This document shows positions 34,092 to 43,067 of a stretch of 64,000 nucleotides of DNA, piece by piece. Position numbers and translations under genes: made by a program. How positions within the stretch are numbered: position 1 is the first letter of the stretch; every line of letters begins with the position of its first letter. The notes beneath the pieces were generated by a model. The model worked only from the letters and a program-made list of their open reading frames with translations. It ran no database searches and had not been told where the DNA came from. The stretch comes from Vulcanimicrobiota bacterium (lineage in GTDB: Bacteria > Vulcanimicrobiota > Xenobia > Xenobiales > JADMJV01): the NCBI GenBank assembly GCA_017307785.1, contig JAFKGI010000014.1, positions 62,001 to 126,000 of the forward strand, given 5' to 3'.

Positions 34092-35023
34092 TGTTCTCGT
34101 GGCTGCGGCCGGCGCCGCCGCCGCCCCCTCCGGAACCGCCTCCCCCCGGCCAGCGTTTACGTCGGCTGGAGGTGGTGGCTACACGCATGGTTCAGGAGGT
34201 CTTTGCCGGGCAGTACGAGAGCCTGTTCAAAGGGCAGGGCGTGGAGTTTTCCGAGATACGCGAGTATCTACCCGGGGACGACGTGCGCAGCCTGGACTGG
34301 AACGTGACGGCTCGATTGGGCCGGCCCTTCGTGAAGAGAAACGACGAGGAGCGCGAGCTCTCCATGGTGGTGGTGATCGACTCCAGCGCCTCCATGGACT
34401 TTTCCAGTCAGGGACGCAGCAAACGCGACGTGGCCGCGGAACTTGCCGCCATGTTGGCCTTTTCGGCGCTGCAGAACGGTGACAAAGTCGGCATGGTGCG
34501 CTTTTGCAAGGACGTGGAGCACGTGCTGCCGCCGCGCAAGGGCCGGCGCCATCTCATGCGGATTCTCGGGGAGGTGCTGGCCGCGCCGGCCCAGCCGGAT
34601 GATTCCCGCCTGGATCGCGTCCTCGACGGTTTGAATCAGATGTTCAAGCGCCGAGCCCTGGTCTTCGTCATGTCTGATCTGATGTGTCCAGACTTCTCCA
34701 AAGCCCTGGCGCGCGCTCAGAAGCGACATGATCTGTCCCTTTTCCGCATCGTCGACCCCTGGGAAAAGTCCCTTCCCGACCTGGGGCGCTTGAGGGTTCG
34801 CGATCTCGAGACCGGAGAGACGGCTCGCATCGACACTTCGCGTGCTGATTTCCGTCAGGCCTTTGTGGAGAGGCAGCAACAGAACTGGCTGAAGACCAAG
34901 GCGGAACTGGACGCCAAACAGGTGGATTGGGCCGAATTCAGCACCCACGAGCCGGTGGAAAAGCCGCTGGCGCGATTTTTTCAGCAGAAGAAGCGGCGTC
35001 GCCTGAAGCGAGGCAGAAGTTGA
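34091..35023 (+). CDS. DUF58 (vWA-like) protein
   Basis: 310 residues. A proline-rich N-terminus is followed by the DUF58 signature FKGQGVEFSEIREYLPGDD, then RSLDWNVTARLGRPFVK, and the vWA-like metal site VVIDSSASMDF. DUF58 genes almost always follow MoxR and encode the soluble partner of the ATPase. The C-terminal tail is very basic (KKRRRLKRGRS), consistent with binding to the membrane surface or nucleic acid. Start and stop are both overlapped by neighbours. Confidence 0.93.
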   Translation: MFSWLRPAPPPPPPEPPPPGQRLRRLEVVATRMVQEVFAGQYESLFKGQGVEFSEIREYLPGDDVRSLDWNVTARLGRPFVKRNDEERELSMVVVIDSSASMDFSSQGRSKRDVAAELAAMLAFSALQNGDKVGMVRFCKDVEHVLPPRKGRRHLMRILGEVLAAPAQPDDSRLDRVLDGLNQMFKRRALVFVMSDLMCPDFSKALARAQKRHDLSLFRIVDPWEKSLPDLGRLRVRDLETGETARIDTSRADFRQAFVERQQQNWLKTKAELDAKQVDWAEFSTHEPVEKPLARFFQQKKRRRLKRGRS

Positions 35024-35985
35024 AGCGTCTTCTTCTTCTTTTGCTGCTGGTCTGGCCGGTCTGGGCACAGACGCCTAAGCCACAGGAACAGCCGATCCCC
35101 ATCGAGGCGACGCTCAAGCAGGATGGTTTTCAGATCACCGTCAAGGCGGAGAAGAACCGTTTCGAGTTGGGTCAGCCAGTCCGACTGGTCTATCGCATCC
35201 AGGGGCCGGAAACTGCGCAGTTCACCTTTCCCCAGGCTGAAAAGTTCGACATCAAACCCTTTGAGGTCAGGGATGCGGCGGCCGTAACCTTGACCGGTAG
35301 CCAGGGACAGCGCACCTGGGAATACCGCGTGAAAGCGGCTGCTTACGAAACGGGTCCGCTGCATTTGCCCGAGGCGACCCTCAGTGTAAAACTGAAAAGC
35401 GACGGGGCCTCCCAGGACCTCAAGCTGCCCGGCCTGGATTTTCAGATCGAGCGCGTGACGCCCGGCAAGAATGACAAGCCGCAAGAGATTCGCGACGCAC
35501 ACCCGCTGGCCGAAAATGGAGTTCCGCTGGTGGTGGTGCTGGCGGTCCTGCTGGGCGCTCTGCTGGTAGCCTTGCTTTGTTGGGGCCTGGTGCGCTGGCT
35601 GCGCCGTCCCCGCAAGATTCAGGCAGCCCCGGCCTTACCGCCTTATCCCTGGGCTCTCCGACAGTTGGACGAGCTGGCCACCAAACGCCCGGATCAGCAC
35701 GAGCAATGGGAGCTTTTCTATGATGAGCTGTCCCACGTGCTGCGCTTCTACCTGGCCTGGCGTTTCAAGGTGCCTCTGCTCGAGCAGACCACCAGCGAGG
35801 CCCTACGAAACCTGTCCCTGCCGGATGCTTCCCACCGCCAGTTCAAGGAGGTGCTGGAATGCGCCGACCTGGTCAAATTCGCTCGCTCTCATCCGGGTCT
35901 GGAAAAGTCTGGTCAGCACCTCGAATGGGCTCGCCAACTGGTGACGGGCAACGCGCCCTTTGATCCCGTGGAGGTCAAGAAATGA
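35020..35985 (+). CDS. BatD/DUF4381-like membrane protein
   Basis: 321 residues from TTG 35020 (TTGA overlap). A signal peptide (MKRLLLLLLLVWPVWA) leads into a periplasmic beta-sandwich half resembling one BatD module, a membrane helix at about 170-195 (VPLVVVLAVLLGALLVALLCW) and a cytoplasmic helical tail with YDELSHVLRFYLAWRFKVPL, as in DUF4381 proteins. It spans the membrane once and could join periplasmic BatD-type proteins to cytoplasmic MoxR/DUF58. A separate full-length BatD is encoded at 38729. Confidence 0.82.
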   Translation: MKRLLLLLLLVWPVWAQTPKPQEQPIPIEATLKQDGFQITVKAEKNRFELGQPVRLVYRIQGPETAQFTFPQAEKFDIKPFEVRDAAAVTLTGSQGQRTWEYRVKAAAYETGPLHLPEATLSVKLKSDGASQDLKLPGLDFQIERVTPGKNDKPQEIRDAHPLAENGVPLVVVLAVLLGALLVALLCWGLVRWLRRPRKIQAAPALPPYPWALRQLDELATKRPDQHEQWELFYDELSHVLRFYLAWRFKVPLLEQTTSEALRNLSLPDASHRQFKEVLECADLVKFARSHPGLEKSGQHLEWARQLVTGNAPFDPVEVKK

Positions 35986-36986
35986 CCAGAGAGTTTCTAC
36001 ATTGGGCTTATCCGCAGGTCGGTCTGGCCGCCTTGCTTCTGCTGTTGGCGTTGTGGCCGATCTGGTTGCGCGCTCGCCGGCGCCGTCCCAGTCTGGACTT
36101 TCCCAGCCTGGCGCTGGTCAAAGGTCTTCCCAAAGTCACCGTTCACTCGGAAGGACGCCGTCCCTGGAGCTGGTTGTTGATGGCCATGCTGCTGGCTCTG
36201 GTGGCTCTGGCCAGGCCGCAGATGGGCCTGGAGACCAAGGTGCAGACTTCGCAGGGCATCGACATTGTGCTCTGCCTGGATACTTCCACCAGCATGGAAG
36301 CCATGGATCTACTGCCCAACCGTCTGGCCGCAGCCGTCGCCGTCAGCAAGAAGTTCGTGGAGGGCCGCGGCAACGATCGCATCGGCCTGGTTTGCTTCGG
36401 CGGTACGGCGCTCACCCAGTGTCCTTTGACGGCCGACCATCAGACTCTCATGACTTACCTCGATCAGATCGAGCCGGGTCAGACCGGGGTCGACGGCACG
36501 GCTATCGGTACCGGCATCGCGACCTCGGTCAATCGCCTCAAGAAGGCCAACGGCAAGAGCAAGGTCATCATCCTCTTGACCGACGGCCGCAACAACGGCG
36601 GCGAAATCGACCCTCTGGCCGCGGCCGACCTGGCCAAAAAACTGGGCGTGCGCATCTATACCATCGGTGCCGCCACGCTGGGTCAGGCGCCGGTGCGCGT
36701 TCACGATCCGCTGGGCTTCGACCGGCAGGTGATGGTGCGCGTCGATCTGGACGAAGATAGCCTGCGCGAAATCGCGCTGCGCACCGGAGGCCAGTTCTTC
36801 CGCGCCACCGACGCCGACAGTCTGGCCAACATCTTCAACCAGATCGACCGGCTCGAGAAGAATGACGCCCCGGCTCGCGCCCAGGTCGAATATCGAGAAC
36901 TCTTTGATTGGCCGTTGCTCATCGCGATTCTGTGTCTGCTGCTCTTCCTCTGGGAAGAACACGGACCTAGAAGGGAGCGCCCTTAG
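35982..36986 (+). CDS. batA: BatA-type vWA membrane protein
   Basis: 334 residues. Two N-terminal helices, a vWA domain with complete MIDAS (D100-TSTS-104 in VLCLDTSTSMEA, then VDGTAIGTGI and LLTDGRNNGG) and a C-terminal helix: the standard BatA layout. ATG 35982 overlaps the previous stop (ATGA). Bat proteins were named for aerotolerance in Bacteroides and form membrane complexes with MoxR ATPases. The vWA domain lies between membrane helices, probably in the periplasm. Confidence 0.9.
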   Translation: MTREFLHWAYPQVGLAALLLLLALWPIWLRARRRRPSLDFPSLALVKGLPKVTVHSEGRRPWSWLLMAMLLALVALARPQMGLETKVQTSQGIDIVLCLDTSTSMEAMDLLPNRLAAAVAVSKKFVEGRGNDRIGLVCFGGTALTQCPLTADHQTLMTYLDQIEPGQTGVDGTAIGTGIATSVNRLKKANGKSKVIILLTDGRNNGGEIDPLAAADLAKKLGVRIYTIGAATLGQAPVRVHDPLGFDRQVMVRVDLDEDSLREIALRTGGQFFRATDADSLANIFNQIDRLEKNDAPARAQVEYRELFDWPLLIAILCLLLFLWEEHGPRRERP

Positions 36987-36987
36987 G

Positions 36988-37965
36988 TTGTTTCAGCACT
37001 CCATTCGCCTGCTCTGGCTGCTGCCCGCTATTGCTCTGGGAGTTTTCTGGCTGCGCCAGTATGCCACGCCTGCCGGCGTCTCGCCGGAAGTCTGGAAGCG
37101 CCTCAGCCGCGAGTCTCGTCCCGGCCGTATGCGCACCGTGGCTTTCTTGCGCTGGGCCGCTCTGCTTTGCTGGATTCTGGCCGCTGCCGGGCCGCGCTGG
37201 GGCATGGAGCGCATTCGCGTCGAGCGGACTTCCTATGACATTGTGTTCGCGGTGGATTGCTCGCGCAGTATGCTGGCCGAAGATCTGCCTCCTTCCCGCA
37301 AACTGGCGGCCCGTCAGGAGTTGACCGAGTTGATGCGCCGGCTGGAAGGCAATCGCTTCGGTCTGGTCGGCTTCGCCGAAGACGCTTTCGTGTTCTGTCC
37401 CCTCACGCGCGACAGCGGCGCGGCCACTCTGTTTCTGGAGCAACTGCAAGAGAATTCGTTCCCGCGCCAGGGCACCAATCTGAGCAAAGCGCTGCAGACG
37501 GCCGCCAGTCTCTTTCCGGGCAAAAGCACCCTGGGGGCTCGGGTGATCGTGCTTCTGAGCGACGGGGAAGATCGTCACACTCATCCGGTCGAGGTGGCCA
37601 AGCAGTTGGCGGCCAGTAACATCATCGTTTACACGGTGGCCCTGGGCAGTCCTCAGGGAGCTCCGATTCCGCTGGAAGACGGCACCCATCTGAAAGACTC
37701 CAAGGGCGAGACGGTCTCGACCAAAGCAGACGAAAAGACGCTGACGGAAATTGCCCTGACCACCCACGGCAAACCCTTCCGGCTGGCCAACGCCAGCGAT
37801 CATCTGGATGGTCTGGTGCAGGCCATTCAGGAGCAGGACCGCCGCCGGCTGGAACAAGAGCTGAGCAGCCGCCAGCGCCACCAGTACGCCTGGTTCGTGT
37901 TGCTTGGCCTGGTCTTGTTAGGCCTGGCCCAGTTGCTGCTGCCGCGCGTCAAGGAGAAGGCATGA
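36988..37965 (+). CDS. batB: BatB-type vWA membrane protein
   Basis: 325 residues from TTG 36988, two bases after the BatA stop, with AAGGGAG a little far upstream. Same layout as BatA: N-terminal helices, vWA domain with MIDAS D90-CSRS-94 (FAVDCSRSMLAEDLPPSR), QGTNLSKAL and LLSDGEDRHTH, and a final helix. The wording LAEDLPPSRKLAARQEL is typical of BatB. The two vWA proteins are expected to form a hetero-oligomer. Confidence 0.9.
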   Translation: MFQHSIRLLWLLPAIALGVFWLRQYATPAGVSPEVWKRLSRESRPGRMRTVAFLRWAALLCWILAAAGPRWGMERIRVERTSYDIVFAVDCSRSMLAEDLPPSRKLAARQELTELMRRLEGNRFGLVGFAEDAFVFCPLTRDSGAATLFLEQLQENSFPRQGTNLSKALQTAASLFPGKSTLGARVIVLLSDGEDRHTHPVEVAKQLAASNIIVYTVALGSPQGAPIPLEDGTHLKDSKGETVSTKADEKTLTEIALTTHGKPFRLANASDHLDGLVQAIQEQDRRRLEQELSSRQRHQYAWFVLLGLVLLGLAQLLLPRVKEKA

Positions 37966-38735
37966 AGAAGCTGTTGCTGCTCCTGTTGCTCGCCCTCAGC
38001 CAGCCGGCCCTGGCCCATTACTCCATGCACATGTGGCAGGCCGAGCGCAAGGCCGCGGAAGGCAAATGGGGAGAAGCTGCCGCTTTATATCGGGAAGCCC
38101 TCAAAGAAGAGCCGAAGTCGGCTGAGGCCACCTACAATCTGGCGCTCTGCCTCTACCGTCAGGGCCAGTTCGACAAGGCCGAGCCGATTTTCAAAAAAGC
38201 TCTGGAACTGGCTCCGCCCGGTCCTCTCAAGGGTCAGGCGGCTTACAACCTGGGCAATACCCAATACCGACAAAAGAAGTTGAAGGAAGCTCTGGAGACC
38301 TACAAGGTCGCCCTGCGCTGGACCGAAAACGACGACGACGCGCGCTACAACATTCAGGTGGTACTGGACCAGTTGAATCCGCCCAAGCAACCGCCCAAAC
38401 CAAAGCCCAAGGACGACAAGAAGAAGGACCAAGACAAAAAGAAGAACGATCAGGACAAAGACAAGAAAAAAGATCCCAAAAAGGATCCGAAGAAGAAGCC
38501 GGACCAGAAAAAGAAGCCGGACGACAAGGGCCAGAAAAAGCCTGACAAGGGCTCGCCCTCGCCGACTCCCAGTCCGCAGCCGAAGGGCGACAAGCCGCCG
38601 CCGCCCAAGCCGGCCGATCGAGACAAAGAAGACGCCGAGCGCCTCCTGCAGTTCTTCCAGAACCGCGAAAAGGACGCGCAGAAGAAGCGTTTTCCCGCGC
38701 GTCGCGCCGTGCCGACCGGGGAGGACGATTGGTAA
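37962..38735 (+). CDS. batC: BatC-type TPR protein with Lys/Pro-rich tail
   Basis: 257 residues. A signal peptide (MKKLLLLLLLALSQPALA) is followed by two or three TPR units (AEATYNLALCLYRQGQFDKA, KGQAAYNLGNTQYRQKKLKE) and about 90 residues dominated by Lys, Asp and Pro, then DAERLLQFFQNREKD, a short conserved C-terminal motif of BatC. ATGA overlap with batB. The charged tail is likely disordered. It should act as a periplasmic adaptor. Confidence 0.9.
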   Translation: MKKLLLLLLLALSQPALAHYSMHMWQAERKAAEGKWGEAAALYREALKEEPKSAEATYNLALCLYRQGQFDKAEPIFKKALELAPPGPLKGQAAYNLGNTQYRQKKLKEALETYKVALRWTENDDDARYNIQVVLDQLNPPKQPPKPKPKDDKKKDQDKKKNDQDKDKKKDPKKDPKKKPDQKKKPDDKGQKKPDKGSPSPTPSPQPKGDKPPPPKPADRDKEDAERLLQFFQNREKDAQKKRFPARRAVPTGEDDW

Positions 38736-40453
38736 AGCGTCTCGTCGTTCTTTTGCTCCTGCTGTCGTTGACGGCTTTCGCCCAGACCGTGGAGTGGACT
38801 TCCGCCCTCAGCACCCCGCGCTGCAATGTGGGTGAGCAGGTGGTCCTGGAATTGCGCCTGAGCGGCGCGACCACCGACCCTCTGGAGCCCCGTGTACCCG
38901 ATATCCCCGGTGTGAGTATGGAGTTCGCCGGCGCCAGCAAGAACGTCTCGATGATCAATGGCGTGACCTCGTCCTCCAGCACCTATACCTATATCCTCAC
39001 GCCCACCCAGCAGGGTTCCATCACGGTGCCCGCCATCGCGATGAGCGTGGACGGCCAGAGTTATACCACCGAGCCGCTGAAGCTCCAGGTCGGAGTCAGT
39101 TCCGGACAGACTCAGCCCGGCGCGCCCGGCGTTCCTCCGGGTGGCGTAGGTCCCAACGGCGCCGGTTGGGGGGGACCCCAGAATCAGCTTCCCAGCGCCC
39201 CCATTCAGTCCGACGCCCAGCCGGTGTTGGTCGAATGTGAAGTTTCCAACACCCACCCTTACGTGGGCGAGCTGGTGGTTTACACTTTCCGCTTCCTGCA
39301 TCGAGTTCAGTTGGCGGGCAGCGTCAATTTCGAGCCGCCCCCACCTACGGGCATGCTGCGGGAAGACCTGGGGCAGTCGACCAATCAAGTCACTCGCAAT
39401 GGGATGGAATATGCTCAAAGCGAGGTGCGCACCGCCTATTTCCCCACCTCTCCCGGCAGCCTGACCATCGCGCCGACCCGGCTGAGCTGTCAACTGGCTC
39501 CCGACTTTCTGGACCCCAGCTTTTCGTTTCGCGGCGACGGCGTGCGCGAGCTATCCACCCAGCCGGTCACGCTGGAAGTGCTACCCCTGCCCACCCAGGG
39601 CCGACCTCCCTCCTTTAACGGCGCTGTGGGTCGCCACTTCGAATTGCTGGCATCCCTCAATAAAACGCTGATCAAGGCGGGGGATCCGGTCAAATTGGCC
39701 GTGACCATTACCGGCGACGAACATCCCGATTTGCTGCTGGACCCGACGCTGCCCAACTGGCCCGGAGTTCGTAGCTACACTCCCGAGGCCTCGGCATTGC
39801 CTTATGAGAAGCCCAATTTTCGGGCCAGCAAGACCTTCAAGATCCCGCTGGTCCCCCAACAGGGCGGCGATTTTCAACTGCACGACTTGAGCTGGTCCTA
39901 CTTTGACCCGGCCAGCCGTCGCTACGTGACCCTGACGGCCAATCCGATGGTGCTCAAAGTCGAAGGCTCTATACCGACCACGGCCGGTGGTAAGGCCCCG
40001 GCTCCAGGAGCCCCCGTCGATCCGCTGCGTGGTCCTCAGCCGGGCCTGGATTCAGGGCAGGGCTGGGCGCTGGAGCCCGGTGTGGCAGTGCTGGCGGTGC
40101 TTCCCTGGGGCATCAGCCTGGTGCTGCTGGTGTTCGGGCACGCTCACCAACAATACGAGTTAAGCCTGCAGACCGACCGGGCGCGCCTGCAGCGCCTGGA
40201 AAAACGGGTCCAGCGTGCCAAGACCCTGGAAGAACTGGCCCAACTGGCCTACCAGGGCCTGGAGATTCGCAAGGGGATGGCTTTGATCGGACTGCCGCTG
40301 GTTCGCCTGCGCGAGATTCTCAGTCAAGAAATGGTCGACGAGTTGGAGAAGGCCGAGGCGGCTCGCTATTCGCCAGAGGGCGATACGGACCCCAAGAAGG
40401 TGGACGAATTCCGTAACCTGCTGCTGCGTGAGTTGCGCGGAGGTGAGGCGTGA
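38729..40453 (+). CDS. batD: BatD-type (oxygen tolerance) protein
   Basis: 574 residues from TTG 38729, with GGGGAGG 5 bases upstream; it overlaps batC by 7 bases. A signal peptide, then several beta-sandwich modules with the BatD words VGEQVVLELRLSGA, STYTYILTPTQQG, VECEVSNTHPYVGE and VTITGDEHP. A late membrane helix (VAVLAVLPWGISLVLLVFGH) and a cytoplasmic helical tail end the protein. It is probably the large periplasmic scaffold of the Bat complex. Confidence 0.9.
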   Translation: MVKRLVVLLLLLSLTAFAQTVEWTSALSTPRCNVGEQVVLELRLSGATTDPLEPRVPDIPGVSMEFAGASKNVSMINGVTSSSSTYTYILTPTQQGSITVPAIAMSVDGQSYTTEPLKLQVGVSSGQTQPGAPGVPPGGVGPNGAGWGGPQNQLPSAPIQSDAQPVLVECEVSNTHPYVGELVVYTFRFLHRVQLAGSVNFEPPPPTGMLREDLGQSTNQVTRNGMEYAQSEVRTAYFPTSPGSLTIAPTRLSCQLAPDFLDPSFSFRGDGVRELSTQPVTLEVLPLPTQGRPPSFNGAVGRHFELLASLNKTLIKAGDPVKLAVTITGDEHPDLLLDPTLPNWPGVRSYTPEASALPYEKPNFRASKTFKIPLVPQQGGDFQLHDLSWSYFDPASRRYVTLTANPMVLKVEGSIPTTAGGKAPAPGAPVDPLRGPQPGLDSGQGWALEPGVAVLAVLPWGISLVLLVFGHAHQQYELSLQTDRARLQRLEKRVQRAKTLEELAQLAYQGLEIRKGMALIGLPLVRLREILSQEMVDELEKAEAARYSPEGDTDPKKVDEFRNLLLRELRGGEA

Positions 40454-41157
40454 AGCTGTTGCTGCTGCTGATCTGGCTGCTCATGTGGGCGCCTGGATGG
40501 CCGGAGAAGGCCAACGTCGACCAGTTGCTTCAGCAAAAGCGCTGGTCGGAAGCGGTGCCTTTGCTCGAGGAGCAGGACCAGGTGCAGAGCCATAACGCCG
40601 GCTCTCGGCTGTACTACAACCTGGGGCTGTGCTACCAGCATCTCAATGACCTGGGTCGGGCGCGTGCCTACTATCAAGCCTCGCTGCGCCGCAATCCCTG
40701 GAATTCTGGCCTGCAGAGTAATCTGGCTTTACTCAAAGCCGGTCTGACGGAGCCCGAGCCGGAGGAAAGCTGGACCCAGACGGCCACCCATTGCGCCCCG
40801 CCGGCTCTGCTGGCGACCGGCATGCTGGTTTTCAGTTGGGCCGCTTGCGGCCTGGCCTGGATGTATCGTCAGCGTCCGCGCGAGCGCTGGCTCTGGGGGG
40901 GTCTGGGCTGCTTTGCGCTGGCCGCCCTCTCCACCACCTTGTGGTTCGCGGCTCGGCTGCAGCCTGTGCAGGCCGTCGTTTTGCCGGAAACCGCTTTTCT
41001 GATGAACGGCCCGGGTGGTGAATTCACCCAGAGCCTGAACGTCCACGCCGGAAACCTGGTGGAGGTGGTGCGCGAGCAGGGCGATTGGGCGGAAGTCGAG
41101 GCGTTGGGCAAGTTGCGCGCCTGGATCCGCCGCGACGAACTTATGATGGTCCCTTGA
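40450..41157 (+). CDS. batE: BatE-type TPR/SH3 membrane protein
   Basis: 235 residues from GTG 40450 (GTGA overlap). A signal anchor, TPR units (SRLYYNLGLCYQHLNDLGRA), two membrane helices (LLATGMLVFSWAACGLAWMY and LGCFALAALSTTLWFAA) and a C-terminal SH3-like domain ending AEVEALGKLRAWIRRDEL: the BatE layout. It closes the Bat genes, but translation is coupled onward to the dus gene through TTGA. Confidence 0.88.
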   Translation: MKLLLLLIWLLMWAPGWPEKANVDQLLQQKRWSEAVPLLEEQDQVQSHNAGSRLYYNLGLCYQHLNDLGRARAYYQASLRRNPWNSGLQSNLALLKAGLTEPEPEESWTQTATHCAPPALLATGMLVFSWAACGLAWMYRQRPRERWLWGGLGCFALAALSTTLWFAARLQPVQAVVLPETAFLMNGPGGEFTQSLNVHAGNLVEVVREQGDWAEVEALGKLRAWIRRDELMMVP

Positions 41158-42188
41158 AACTCGGCCCCTATCCGATCGAGCCGGCCACCTACCTGGCTCC
41201 CATGGCTGGTCACACCAATCGCGCTTTCCGCGAGTTGTGCCGCGAACTGGGCGGTGTCGGCCTGGTCTGCACCGAACTGGTCAGCAGCCAGGCGCTTGAG
41301 TATTCCCGCCAACGGGCCCTGAGCTTCTTTGATTTCGACGCTTCCGAGGCGCCCATGGCGGTGCAACTCTTCGGTGGAGAACCCGAAACCATGGCCGAGG
41401 CCGCCCGTCTGGTGGTCGATCTGGGCGCGCCTATCGTGGACATCAATATGGGCTGCTGGGTGCCCAAGGTCGTCAAGAAGGGCGGAGGGGCCGCCCTGCT
41501 GGGAGACGTTTGCCAGGCCACCGCTGTGGTCGAAGCCGTCTGCAAGGCCGTTCGCGTGCCGGTGACGGTCAAAGTTCGCAGCGGTCTGACGGCCGCCCAG
41601 GAAACGGCTGTGCCTTTCGCTCGTGCCGCCGAGCAATGTGGGGTCCAGGCTATCGCGGTGCACGCCCGCAGCGCCGAGCAGGGGTTTTCGGGCAGTCCGG
41701 ACTGGTCGGTGATCACCCGCGTGCGCCAGGCGGTGAGCATTCCCGTTTTCGGCAACGGAGACCTGACCACTCTCGAGGAGGCCCGGCAAATGCAGCAAGA
41801 AACGGGCTGCCAGGGCTGGATGGTGGGCCGGGCGGCTCTAGGAGCTCCCTGGATTTTCGCCCAGTGGGCGGGCCTTCTGCCGGAGGGGACGCCGCCTTTG
41901 GAGTGGCGGGCGGCCGTGGCTCTGCGCCATCTCGAGCTGACCGAACAGTATTCTCCGCTCCACGAATTCAAAGCCGTGCGCGAACTGCGTGGCCAGCTCT
42001 CTCGCTATGACCTGGGCGTGCGCGAGCAGTTGGTGCGGTTGGAGAGCTATGCGCAGGCCCGCGGCTTGTTAGAAGGACTCAGTGGTGGGGTTGGGCTTCG
42101 GGATGCTCGTGAGCGCTGGCGTCTTCCACCCCCTCCAGTTCCGGAATGCTGCGGTACAGAGCCGCCGCGATCTCCTGGCCTACCGTAA
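41154..42188 (+). CDS. dusB: tRNA-dihydrouridine synthase
   Basis: 344 residues from TTG 41154, overlapping the batE stop. FMN-dependent Dus signatures are APMAGHTNRAFRELCRELG, VDINMGCWVPKVVKKGGG (with the catalytic Cys; the usual GCP is GCW) and MVGRAALGAPW. It reduces uridine to dihydrouridine in tRNA. Placement at the end of the Bat operon is unusual and may only reflect read-through translation. The last 110 bases overlap the convergent gene, and the C-terminal Pro/Arg-rich 25 residues look non-conserved. DusB is the closest type, but A or C cannot be excluded. Confidence 0.88.
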   Translation: MKLGPYPIEPATYLAPMAGHTNRAFRELCRELGGVGLVCTELVSSQALEYSRQRALSFFDFDASEAPMAVQLFGGEPETMAEAARLVVDLGAPIVDINMGCWVPKVVKKGGGAALLGDVCQATAVVEAVCKAVRVPVTVKVRSGLTAAQETAVPFARAAEQCGVQAIAVHARSAEQGFSGSPDWSVITRVRQAVSIPVFGNGDLTTLEEARQMQQETGCQGWMVGRAALGAPWIFAQWAGLLPEGTPPLEWRAAVALRHLELTEQYSPLHEFKAVRELRGQLSRYDLGVREQLVRLESYAQARGLLEGLSGGVGLRDARERWRLPPPPVPECCGTEPPRSPGLP

Positions 42189-43053
42189 TCGCGGCCGAAC
42201 TGCAGCCCTGACAGCCGCCGCCTAGTTCGACGTGGGCCACTCCGTCGCGCATCTCTCGAAGGGTCACGACGCCCTTGTGAGACTGCAGGTCGGGCTGGAT
42301 TTCTTTTTCCAGAACCTCGCGCACCCTGTCGCTCCAGTCGCTCCGCGGTTGGGGACGCCAGGGATGGGCTTCCAGGTCAAAGGCGTGAATCAGCGGCGAT
42401 AGCGCCGGCCAGTTGTCGCTGTGGGAACGCAGCACGGCCAGGTAATCCCGGGAGCGCCACAGACGCACGCACTCAAAGGGCGCCTGGCTTGGATCGCCCT
42501 CCAGCGGTTCCACGACCGGAGGACAGGCAAATCGCGCTTGCTTCCAATCCGGCAAAATGCGGCTGCCATCGCCTCCCACAACCGGGTAATTTGGGTCCAC
42601 CTGAGCGGACCAGGCCACCAGGCCGCCATCGAGCACCTGGGGCCGGCAGCCGAGTTTGGTGGCCAGGTGGACCGCCGCCGCGCCGGCCATGGGACCCCGC
42701 TGGTCGAAAAGGAGAACTTCTTGACCGCGGACTTCGGCCGCCACCTGAGCGTCCAGCAAGCGAGCACCCGGCAGAGTTCCCAACTTCAGCTCCTCGGGCG
42801 AGCGGCAATCGATCAAGGGCGCGCTGCCCAGTCTTTCGGCAAAGCCGGTCGGCGGGGTCCGAAACTGGCGTTGTTCCAACTCGGTCTCCCACAAGCGCTT
42901 GAGCACTGCTTCCACGTCAAAGACCAGGTAGCGGCTGAGCACTTGGCGCAGGCGTTGCTCGGGCCGAAAGCCCAGTTTTTCGCGGCCACCCACTCCGTAG
43001 CGGGTGAACAGGGTCAGGCCCGCGCTGGGCCATTCGGCCAGCAACTCGCCCAT
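42079..43053 (-). CDS. Inactive-rhodanese / NifU-like fusion
   Basis: 324 residues in three parts. The N-terminus (MGELLAEWPSAGLTLFTRYG) resembles the small ScdA-N/DUF1858 unit without its Cys pair. Residues 75-150 form a rhodanese-like domain (LIDCRSPEELKLGTLPGARL, then LLDGGLVAW wording), but the active-site Cys loop reads FDQRGPMAG, so it should not transfer sulfur. The C-terminus (240-305) is NifU-like with CQGC at 281-284, a Fe-S scaffold or carrier site. A role in Fe-S assembly is inferred. The last 110 bases overlap dusB. Confidence 0.8.
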   Translation of the reverse strand: MGELLAEWPSAGLTLFTRYGVGGREKLGFRPEQRLRQVLSRYLVFDVEAVLKRLWETELEQRQFRTPPTGFAERLGSAPLIDCRSPEELKLGTLPGARLLDAQVAAEVRGQEVLLFDQRGPMAGAAAVHLATKLGCRPQVLDGGLVAWSAQVDPNYPVVGGDGSRILPDWKQARFACPPVVEPLEGDPSQAPFECVRLWRSRDYLAVLRSHSDNWPALSPLIHAFDLEAHPWRPQPRSDWSDRVREVLEKEIQPDLQSHKGVVTLREMRDGVAHVELGGGCQGCSSAAITVGQEIAAALYRSIPELEGVEDASAHEHPEAQPHH

Positions 43054-43067
43054 GGTGACGTCGGCGT

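Noticed and set aside
33102..41157. MoxR-vWA ternary conflict system
   Set aside because: Gene order and domain content match the ordinary Bat operon; no effector domain is present.
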